Below are positions 16,798 to 21,723 of a stretch of 21,723 nucleotides of DNA, one piece after another. The number at the start of each line of letters is the position of its first letter. The first letter of the stretch is position 1. The notes below the pieces were generated by a model that did not search any database, was not told the origin of the DNA, and saw only the letters and a list, made by a program, of their open reading frames with translations. Position numbers and translations under genes: made by a program. Source of the DNA: Treponemataceae bacterium (lineage in GTDB: Bacteria; Spirochaetota; Spirochaetia; Treponematales; Treponemataceae); NCBI GenBank assembly GCA_024402455.1, contig JAKSTS010000026.1:1-21723 (forward strand), written 5' to 3'.

Positions 16798-16851
16798 CCC
16801 GAGAGTTTGCGTCAGCAAACTCTAAGCTATCGGCGTTAGCCGATAGCCGGG
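16798..16851. repeat. Two adjacent perfect hairpins inside a closing stem (three-way junction)
   Basis: AGAGTTTGC-GTCA-GCAAACTCT (16802-16823) and GCTATCGGC-GTTA-GCCGATAGC (16826-16847) are two perfect 9-bp stems with 4-base loops, separated by AA. They are enclosed by CCCG (16798-16801) and CGGG (16848-16851). As RNA or single-stranded DNA this would fold as a compact three-way junction. Neither stem sequence recurs in the other, only the GC-GTNA-GC apex. Confidence 0.75.
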
Positions 16852-16902
16852 CACCAGCCAACACCAGTTTGGTTTTCGCTTTGGGGTAATCACATTCTTA
16901 GG
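16851..16902 (+). repeat. 52-bp direct repeat, copy 1
   Basis: This matches 18009-18060 at 50 of 52 positions; the only differences are AA versus CT after GCACCAGCC. It contains CACCAGTTTGGTTTTCGC and GGGGTAATCACATTCTTAGG. The sequence after each copy differs, so the repeat boundary on the right is sharp. Confidence 0.9.
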
Positions 16903-16917
16903 TTGATTTGGCGAAAG

Positions 16918-16967
16918 GCTATCAGCGAAGCTGATAGCGGTCAGATTTTTGCTTCGCAAAAACTGAC
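16918..16967. repeat. Two further hairpins of the same small-apex type
   Basis: GCTATCAGC-GAA-GCTGATAGC (16918-16938) is perfect over 9 bp. Immediately after, GTCAG with a bulged A then TTTTTGC-TTC-GCAAAAA and CTGAC (16940-16967) forms a 12-bp stem. Both apices are GC-N3-GC. They lie just upstream of the toxin remnant. Confidence 0.75.
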
Positions 16968-16982
16968 AAATCTGCGAAAAAA

Positions 16983-17152
16983 ATGGTCAAACAAATAGAA
17001 AAAGATTTAGGAAAGGATGCACGAAGGGATTTTCATGATGCAAAAAAACTGGTGAACCAGATAGAATAATAGAACAATTACGCCAAGATGCTTCTCAACT
17101 TTATAGGGAATATGATAAAGAACCACCAAAATGGATGAGTGATGGGATGTAA
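16983..17152 (+). pseudogene. C-terminal remnant of a polymorphic-toxin-like protein
   Basis: The frame from ATG 16983 reads KQIEKDLGKDARRDFHDAKK and stops soon after (17067-17069). In the -1 frame the sequence continues naturally as TGEPDRIIEQLRQDASQLY, REYDKEPPKWMSDGM, to a stop at 17150-17152. The composite strongly resembles the last 50-60 residues of Rhs-type and related polymorphic toxins, where ARR.FHD and a terminal PPKWM-like ending recur; I recall this pattern rather than having searched it. The shift falls on A7 (17042-17048), in phase as the -1 slippery heptamer A AAA AAA, so either an indel or frameshifting could join the halves. The body of the toxin is missing, which favours an orphan fragment. 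The immunity-like gene begins 3 bases after its stop. Confidence 0.55.
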
Positions 17153-17155
17153 TAA

Positions 17156-17605
17156 ATGAGTGTATTAGATAATTTGAAAGAAGAATTGATAAATCAGACA
17201 ATTTGCAGAGTTGATTTTCGAAAAGACAAAAGTTTATTTATAGGTCTTGGTGATAAAAATATTAAAAAAAAGAAATCTTGTGTTTCATTTTATGGAACAT
17301 GGGAAATTGGAACCTATAATGCGTCTTGGAGAATTATCAAAGACGGTAAAATTTTTATTGCTTCAGAAAGCGAAAATCTCGCAGCAGAAGCAAGGGAAAT
17401 TATTTCTCTTCCTCCATATAAACTTATAGGAATATATGAACCATCTGTTTTTGATTTGAGATTTATATTTTCTGATAATTTGATTATTGATTTTTTTAAT
17501 TCATATTCAGAAGATGATGAGTTTGTACATATTTTGAAAATTGATAAAACATGGTGGGAAAAAGATAATAATGGAATTTGGCATAAAGGAAAAGATTACT
17601 ATTAA
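17156..17605 (+). CDS. Putative immunity protein
   Basis: A 149-residue soluble protein with no signal peptide. It has two similar-looking halves rich in beta strands: LINQTICRVDFRKDKSLFIG then TWEIGTYNASWRIIKDGKI, and LIGIYEPSVFDLRFIFSDN then LIIDFFNSYSEDDEFVHIL. The pattern of a central WRI-hydrophilic-GKI element and a late DFF..YSEDDE element is one I associate with immunity proteins of Rhs/CDI-type toxins; no family name is claimed. The position supports it: its ATG lies 3 bases after the stop of the toxin remnant. No strong ribosome binding site precedes it (GATGGGATG only). Base composition is as AT-rich as the rest of the island. An orphan immunity gene can protect against toxins from neighbouring cells, which is inference here. 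Confidence 0.6.
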   Translation: MSVLDNLKEELINQTICRVDFRKDKSLFIGLGDKNIKKKKSCVSFYGTWEIGTYNASWRIIKDGKIFIASESENLAAEAREIISLPPYKLIGIYEPSVFDLRFIFSDNLIIDFFNSYSEDDEFVHILKIDKTWWEKDNNGIWHKGKDYY

Positions 17606-17644
17606 TAATAAATATAATCCTGGTGCAACAGGAGGCTGTACAAA

Positions 17645-17968
17645 ATGAAAATCAGTCCGCGTGGTGCTGCACTTATAGGTGGAATATTAACATTTGGTTC
17701 ATTTTTTATTTATGATAAATTTAATCTACCTCTTGATGTTTATATTATTACGCTTGGAATTATTGCTGTAATTGTAGAATTTTCATATTCAATAATTTGG
17801 GACTATAATGAAAAAAAGAATAGAATTAAAAGGAGAATTATAATAGCATCGATATTTTTAATTGCAGTTATTATTACTTCAATACTAAAAGTGAAGACAA
17901 ATATGAATAATATACGATATCTAGTAACTGTTGGCATTTTATATCTTGTAGTCGCAATTATAAATTGA
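17645..17968 (+). CDS. Small integral membrane protein of unknown function, 107 aa
   Basis: Four hydrophobic segments (about residues 7-23, 31-52, 65-81 and 89-106) separated by short charged loops, notably WDYNEKKNRIKRR after the second, which should be cytoplasmic by the positive-inside rule. No catalytic motif is visible and I do not recognise the family. AGGAGG (17630-17635) is a consensus ribosome binding site 9 bases before the ATG, so this is a well-expressed gene start. It lies 39 bases after the putative immunity gene and is probably in the same transcript. Small multi-spanning proteins of this kind are frequent in toxin-immunity cassettes, but a role here is a guess. Confidence 0.65.
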   Translation: MKISPRGAALIGGILTFGSFFIYDKFNLPLDVYIITLGIIAVIVEFSYSIIWDYNEKKNRIKRRIIIASIFLIAVIITSILKVKTNMNNIRYLVTVGILYLVVAIIN

Positions 17969-18008
17969 GAGATATTTTATGAAATATACCCAAAACAAGC
18001 AACATTTC

Positions 18009-18060
18009 GCACCAGCCCTCACCAGTTTGGTTTTCGCTTTGGGGTAATCACATTCTTAGG
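18009..18060 (+). repeat. 52-bp direct repeat, copy 2
   Basis: Second copy of 16851-16902, in the same orientation with two differences. The 1106 bases between the copies contain the second hairpin pair, the toxin remnant, the immunity-like gene and the small membrane protein. The rest of 17969-18273 has no supportable gene. Confidence 0.9.
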
Positions 18061-18135
18061 CCGAATTCGCCCAAATTTGCAGCACAACTCAACGCGAAAC
18101 CGTAGCATTTGCTCACGACGGAAATTTTGTGTTCA

Positions 18136-18194
18136 TTTAAAATACGGTATTTTAAAGCAGGCTCTTTCAGCATTTAAATCATGGTGATTTAAAT
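18136..18194. repeat. Two AT-rich perfect palindromes
   Basis: TTTAAAATAC-G-GTATTTTAAA (18136-18156) and ATTTAAATCA-TGG-TGATTTAAAT (18172-18194) are perfect 10-bp stems with 1- and 3-base loops. Neither is followed by a T run on either strand in the right direction, so they do not look like terminators for mnmG or the island. Confidence 0.75.
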
Positions 18195-18273
18195 AAAAAA
18201 ACAAGAATTAGCATTGATAAGATTTAGGGTTTTAAGCCACAAGACAATTTTTTTGAAAACTCAAAAATAAAGG

Positions 18274-20169
18274 CTATCTTAAATGCACCATCAGAAGCAT
18301 TATGTCAGATTGGCGGATGCCCGAAATGCGACCGGCCTGACCTAATGTCTGCGGACGGATTTTTTCGAGCTTCTGTCTTGATTCAGCAGAAAGGCTTACG
18401 ACTTTTGAATAATCAAAATTTTGCGGAATTTTTGTTTCATCCATTCTGCGCATTTTTTCGATTCTTCTGTTCTGTTTGTCGATATAATGTTCGTATTTAT
18501 AATCTATAAGTGCAGCCTGCCACAAGTCATTTGGATAGCCTGGATTTGGAATGTCTTTAAAAAGCTGTTCTTCCTGATTGATTGAAGTTTTTGTTTCTTC
18601 GCCGTCATCTGAATCAGGCAAATCTTCTGTCTGGCGTGCTGCAAAAACCTGTTTTGCAATTTTCGGGTCTTTTTTTATCTGTTCGATAATTTCAGCTTTT
18701 TGTTCTTTGCGTCTGTTTACTGCGTCAAGTTCCTGTTTTGTCCTAAGGCCTGCAAGATAGCCTTTTTCGCACAGGCGTTCGTTGCATGTGTCGTGGCGCA
18801 AAGCAAGCCGATATTCAGCTCTTGCAGTAAACATTCTGTATGGTTCTTTTGTGCCAAGCGTTACAAGGTCATCAATCAAAACGCCGATATATGCTTCGCT
18901 TCTTGCAAGTACGAGCGGTTCATATGGTGCAATTTCGGCTGAACCTTTTGTAAGCTGGGCTTTGCAGTATTTGCTTGCATTTATGCCTGCCATAAGACCT
19001 TGTCCGGCTGCTTCTTCATAGCCGGAAGTTCCGTTTATCTGGCCTGCGCAGAAAAGGCCTGCCATGTGCTTTGTTTCAAGTGAAGGGAAAAGCTGTGTCG
19101 GGTCGAGAAAGTCATATTCAACGGCATAGCCCGGTCTTGTAACAACAGCTTTTTCAAAGCCTGGCAGCGTCCGCAAAAATGCGTCCTGTACTTCTTCAGG
19201 CAGAGATGATGAAAAACCGTTGAGATAAATTTCCTGTGTTGCAAGTCCTTCCGGCTCAACAAAAAGCTGGTGCCGTTCGCGCTGTGGAAAGCGGCGCACT
19301 TTGTCTTCAATTGAAGGGCAGTAGCGCGGACCGATTCCTTCGATTTTTCCGCTGAAAAGCGGAGAACGGTGAATGTTTTCTCTGATTATGCGGTGTGTTT
19401 CTGGATTTGTGTAAACAAGCCAGCACGGCACAGACGGTCTGTCGACTCTTTCATTGCTGAAAGAAAACGGCATTGTCGGGTCGCCGTTTTGAATTGCAAG
19501 TTTTGAAAAATCAATTGAAGAGCGCAAGATTCTTGGAGGTGTTCCTGTTTTTAATCTGCCGACAGTAAAGCCGAGTTTTCTTAAATTTTTGCCAAGTCCG
19601 AGCGCTGCAACTTCGCCAAGTCTGCCGCATGGTGCGTCATATTCACCGATAAAAATGCGGCCTTCCATAAATGTGCCGGTTGTCAAAATAACGGCTGTTG
19701 CAGGAATCTGTCTGCCGCGCTCTGTTATTACACCCGTACATTTAAGACGTCCGTCCGGTGTGTTTTTAAGCGGTTCATTCATAAGGTCAACGGCTGTATC
19801 CTGCAGAAGATCAAGATTTTCCTGGTCTTCAACAGTTTTGCGTGCCAAAGAAGAATAAAGCAGCTTGTCTGCCTGTGCGCGCGGTGCCTGTACTGCAGGT
19901 CCGCGGCTTTTGTTCAGCATGCGGAACTGAATCATTGATTTATCTATGAGCTTGGCCATTTCTCCGCCAAGTGCGTCAATTTCGCGGACAATGTTGCCTT
20001 TTGAAATTCCACCGATTGAAGGGTTGCATGACATGCGCCCGATTGCATCTATTGATTGTGTTAAAAGTAATGTTTTTAATCCGTTTCGTGCAGCTGCAAG
20101 TGCTGCTTCTATTCCGCCGTGGCCAGCGCCCACGACAATTACATCATACGCTGGAGAAATAAAACTCAT
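18274..20169 (-). CDS. mnmG: tRNA uridine-5-carboxymethylaminomethyl modification enzyme MnmG (GidA)
   Basis: With MnmE it installs the (carboxymethyl)aminomethyl group at wobble uridine 34 of several tRNAs, using FAD. The start ATG 20169 gives 631 residues beginning MSFISPAYDVIVVGAGHGG, the dinucleotide-binding GXGXXG loop at the usual place near the N-terminus. Family motifs follow: SCNPSIGGISKGNIVREIDALGG cut short here as SCNPSIGGISKG, GRLKTGTPPR, GPRYCPSIEDK, TRPGYAVEYDF and GLFCAGQINGTSGYEEAAGQG. A longer reading from 20325 adds 52 residues without family resemblance and would cross the predicted promoter. An acidic insert (DLPDSDDGEETKTS) lies in the C-terminal helical part. No ribosome binding site; the transcript is predicted to start near the ATG. 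It diverges from the DUF2156 gene. Confidence 0.97.
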   Translation of the reverse strand: MSFISPAYDVIVVGAGHGGIEAALAAARNGLKTLLLTQSIDAIGRMSCNPSIGGISKGNIVREIDALGGEMAKLIDKSMIQFRMLNKSRGPAVQAPRAQADKLLYSSLARKTVEDQENLDLLQDTAVDLMNEPLKNTPDGRLKCTGVITERGRQIPATAVILTTGTFMEGRIFIGEYDAPCGRLGEVAALGLGKNLRKLGFTVGRLKTGTPPRILRSSIDFSKLAIQNGDPTMPFSFSNERVDRPSVPCWLVYTNPETHRIIRENIHRSPLFSGKIEGIGPRYCPSIEDKVRRFPQRERHQLFVEPEGLATQEIYLNGFSSSLPEEVQDAFLRTLPGFEKAVVTRPGYAVEYDFLDPTQLFPSLETKHMAGLFCAGQINGTSGYEEAAGQGLMAGINASKYCKAQLTKGSAEIAPYEPLVLARSEAYIGVLIDDLVTLGTKEPYRMFTARAEYRLALRHDTCNERLCEKGYLAGLRTKQELDAVNRRKEQKAEIIEQIKKDPKIAKQVFAARQTEDLPDSDDGEETKTSINQEEQLFKDIPNPGYPNDLWQAALIDYKYEHYIDKQNRRIEKMRRMDETKIPQNFDYSKVVSLSAESRQKLEKIRPQTLGQAGRISGIRQSDIMLLMVHLR

Positions 20170-20175
20170 GTGCAT

Positions 20176-20204
20176 ATTATGCGCAAAACACTCATAAAGC
20201 GCAA
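20176..20204 (-). promoter_or_regulatory. mnmG promoter, predicted leaderless
   Basis: Minus strand: TTGCGC (20204-20199), a 17-base spacer, then CATAAT (20181-20176). Six bases later is ATG 20169. This fixes the start codon at the position expected from the MnmG family and rules against the 52-residue extension. Confidence 0.55.
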
Positions 20205-20312
20205 GAGAAGCGCCGTAAAACGTATTGTTTGCCAAAGTTTTCAAATCGAAAATAACAGGGTTTTTACCTGAATTCGCATCAAACTGCATATAAAAATTAA
20301 ACCTGTGCTTGT

Positions 20313-20341
20313 TTGACATTTTCAAAGCAACTCGATAATCT
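20313..20341 (+). promoter_or_regulatory. DUF2156 gene promoter, predicted leaderless
   Basis: A perfect TTGACA (20313-20318), a 17-base spacer, then TAATCT (20336-20341). Seven bases (CATTTTT) separate it from ATG 20349. With no Shine-Dalgarno sequence in between, the transcript should begin at the start codon. It is the strongest -35 box of the class. Confidence 0.65.
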
Positions 20342-20348
20342 CATTTTT

Positions 20349-21233
20349 ATGAATGATTTTCCGGTTTATCCAGACTGTGTGCCTTTTTCTTTGGGCATTA
20401 AAAACAAGATAGAACCTCTGCTTTTAACTCTTAAAGATGGAATTTCTGAACTGTCTTTTTACAGTCTGCTTATTCATTCTGCAAAATATGATTATAAAGT
20501 AACAGAAACTGATGCAGGAGCAGTGCTTCTGCTGCGAAAGAAAAACAACGGAAAATATTTTGTTCCTTTGAATAAATTTCCTGAAAAAAGTGCATATGAA
20601 AAGCTGAAAGCTGACGGTTTTTCTGCCGTGCTTGTTTCTTTTTCGGTTCTTGCAGGTCTTGCAGAATCATGCCCGGAACTTGCAGAAAAATTTGTAAAAG
20701 ACAGGGATAATGCAGATTATGTTTATTCAAAAACAGAGCTGGTTGAACTGAAAGGCAAGGCTTTTCATAAAAAAAAGACGCATTTCAATAATTTCATCAA
20801 AAATTATTTGCCGTCTGTTGAATTATTGACAGAAGAAAATGTGCAGCATGCAAAATTGGTTCTTGAACAGTGGCAGGAAACACATCAGAATATTCCGACA
20901 GATTATGAAACTGCAAAAGCTGCCCTGAATCTTGTGGGCAAATCGCCTTTCTGGGGCATTGTTGCTTATGCAGGTGCAGAGCCTGTAGGTTTTGCGCTTG
21001 GCGAAGTGTTGTGTGACGGCAAGACTTTTTGCACACATTTTGAAAAGGGGCTGGATGAGTTTAATGGAATATATCAATATTTAAATCAGGTTCTGGCTTC
21101 AAAGCTTGATGAAAAAATTGAATTTATAAACCGGGAACAGGATTTAGGCGATGAAGGGTTAAGGCAGTCAAAACTGACGTACCGGCCAATAAAATTTATT
21201 GAAAAATATTGCGAAGCAGAAACAGCAGAATAA
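20349..21233 (+). CDS. DUF2156 protein (phosphatidylglycerol lysyltransferase C-terminal-like, double GNAT fold)
   Basis: A 294-residue soluble protein of the DUF2156 family, two tandem GNAT-like folds related to the catalytic domain of MprF-type aminoacyl-phosphatidylglycerol synthases. Diagnostic segments are DYVYSKTELVELKGKAFHKK followed by HFNNFIKNY (about 125-160), FWGIVAYAGAEPVGFALGE (about 203-221), and INREQDLGDEGLRQSKLTY (about 263-281), which is very typical of the family. There are no membrane helices, so it is not a full MprF; aminoacyl-tRNA or acyl-CoA dependent transfer is possible but the substrate is unknown. The start at 20349 was preferred over the upstream in-frame TTG at 20313, which lies in the -35 box. 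Confidence 0.85.
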   Translation: MNDFPVYPDCVPFSLGIKNKIEPLLLTLKDGISELSFYSLLIHSAKYDYKVTETDAGAVLLLRKKNNGKYFVPLNKFPEKSAYEKLKADGFSAVLVSFSVLAGLAESCPELAEKFVKDRDNADYVYSKTELVELKGKAFHKKKTHFNNFIKNYLPSVELLTEENVQHAKLVLEQWQETHQNIPTDYETAKAALNLVGKSPFWGIVAYAGAEPVGFALGEVLCDGKTFCTHFEKGLDEFNGIYQYLNQVLASKLDEKIEFINREQDLGDEGLRQSKLTYRPIKFIEKYCEAETAE

Positions 21234-21353
21234 TTTAAGCAGTGTTTTTATTGTTTCTTTTCATATTCTAAAGACAAAAATGAAAAACTTTGTTAATATT
21301 TGAAGAGCATTGAGTGAAACTGATGACCGGCAGATAAAAATACCGGAAATATC

Positions 21354-21382
21354 TTGATTCAATGTGCATATTTAAATATTTT
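21354..21382 (+). promoter_or_regulatory. Possible promoter of the threonine synthase gene
   Basis: TTGATT (21354-21359), a 17-base spacer, then TATTTT (21377-21382). It would give a leader of about 155 bases before the GTG at 21545. The call is tentative because this AT-rich stretch offers other weak matches. The 311-base gap 21234-21544 otherwise holds no gene that I can support. Confidence 0.4.
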
Positions 21383-21384
21383 AC

Positions 21385-21455
21385 TGAAAACACTGCACAG
21401 ATGTTTTCAAAGTCAATCTTCGGACTTGGGTTCCGTTCTTTCTACAGAAAGAGGT
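21385..21455 (+). promoter_or_regulatory. Hairpin-containing 5' leader of threonine synthase
   Basis: Three consecutive hairpins can form: TGAAAAC/GTTTTCA (21385-21391 with 21403-21409), AAGTC/GACTT (21410-21414 with 21423-21427), and CTTTC/GAAAG around 21438-21452. No T-box core, amino-acid-rich leader peptide or known riboswitch signature is visible. A regulatory role is only a possibility. Confidence 0.3.
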
Positions 21456-21544
21456 AACATTCATTTTTATGTTTTGTTATCTGCACTTTGCTTCTTAGAA
21501 TATGTTTTATCAGATGTTTCTTTGAAGTATTACAGGAGGAAATT

Positions 21545-21723
21545 GTGCAATTTGTAAGTACCCGAAATCCAGATAAAAAAGTTTCTTTTTCTACGGCAGT
21601 TTTAAACTGCATTCCTTCAGACGGCGGCTTGTACACGCCTGCTTATGAAGAAAATTTAAGTTCATGGATTTTGTACATGAACGAGAGCACTTCTTTTACT
21701 TCTATTGCTGGTTCTCTTACATC
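21545..21723 (+). CDS. thrC: Threonine synthase, N-terminal part
   Basis: Converts O-phosphohomoserine to threonine with pyridoxal phosphate. Only the first 59 codons are present and the gene runs off the window. It starts with GTG at 21545 behind a consensus AGGAGG (21534-21539), spacing 5 bases. The reading QFVSTRNPDKKVSFSTAVL and then PSDGGLYTP is the characteristic N-terminus of bacterial and yeast-type threonine synthases, which commonly read STR..APxVSFxEAVL.G.APDGGLYVP. The catalytic lysine lies beyond the window. Unlike its divergently placed neighbours it has a strong ribosome binding site and a long leader. Confidence 0.88.
   Translation, partial: MQFVSTRNPDKKVSFSTAVLNCIPSDGGLYTPAYEENLSSWILYMNESTSFTSIAGSLT

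Noticed and set aside
16656..16889. Open frame of 77 codons across the hairpin block, ending in EFASANSKLSALADSRAPAN and TSLVFALG.
   Set aside because: It has no start codon with a ribosome binding site, a second frame (16594 to about 16839) is open in parallel, and the peptide is dictated by palindromes. More likely a decayed or non-coding repeat.
16530..16980. CRISPR array or tRNA gene.
   Set aside because: Repeats are inverted rather than regularly spaced direct repeats, and no acceptor stem, anticodon arm and T-loop set can be made.
16530..17155. Integron attC site or cassette array, because single small genes are separated by palindromic repeats.
   Set aside because: I could not find paired GTTRRRY and RYYYAAC core sites in the right arrangement, and the hairpin stems are perfect rather than attC-like with extrahelical bases.
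17979..18047. A 22-codon frame with GAGAG seven bases before ATG, reading into the second 52-bp repeat.
   Set aside because: The body comes from the repeat and there is no sign of a functional peptide; probably fortuitous after the stop of the membrane protein.
21385..21541. T-box riboswitch upstream of thrC (GGGTTCC resembles part of the T-box).
   Set aside because: The GGGTGGNACCGCG core, a specifier loop and a terminator are all missing.

Overview
The window most likely comes from a host-associated (gut, rumen or oral) Treponema or a close spirochaete. The evidence is indirect: AT-rich DNA with Lys/Glu-rich proteins, a lone PtsN-type IIA protein, a treponeme-style long-chain acyl-CoA ligase, a DPE2-type 4-alpha-glucanotransferase next to a very large GH13 protein, and lipoprotein-rich accessory DNA. 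There is no rRNA, tRNA or other species-level marker, so genus is an inference.

Layout. 1-671 holds the 3' end of an Rsm22-like ribosomal assembly methyltransferase. It converges on an acyl-CoA ligase (749-2671, minus), which lies downstream of a GlsB/YeaQ-type membrane protein (2863-3111, minus). RecQ helicase (3324-5237, minus) diverges from a lytic transglycosylase and a PflX-like radical SAM enzyme (5384-7182, plus). A small unknown gene (7278-7682, minus) diverges from a PTS IIA protein (7938-8384). Next come a small protein resembling half of a GH5-like barrel (8636-9172), the glucanotransferase (9335-11302) and the 1244-residue GH13 protein (11369-15103), which point to maltodextrin or glycogen handling.

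Between a terminator at 15112-15145 and mnmG lies an AT-rich accessory island of about 3 kb. It holds a lipoprotein, a twice-frameshifted secreted-protein gene, a 430-bp block packed with hairpins, a 52-bp direct repeat in two copies, the C-terminal remnant of what looks like a polymorphic toxin, a putative immunity protein three bases behind it, and a small membrane protein. The toxin-immunity segment lies between the two 52-bp copies. The right end returns to core genes: mnmG (minus), a divergent DUF2156 protein (plus), and the start of threonine synthase.

The main regulatory observation is that at least five genes (recQ, the transglycosylase, PTS IIA, mnmG, DUF2156) have a -35 box, a 17-base spacer and a -10 box ending 6-7 bases before the ATG, and none has a Shine-Dalgarno sequence. 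This predicts transcripts that begin at or very near the start codon. The main structural observation is the hairpin block at 16553-16967, where neighbouring hairpins keep their apex but differ in stem sequence with base pairing preserved.
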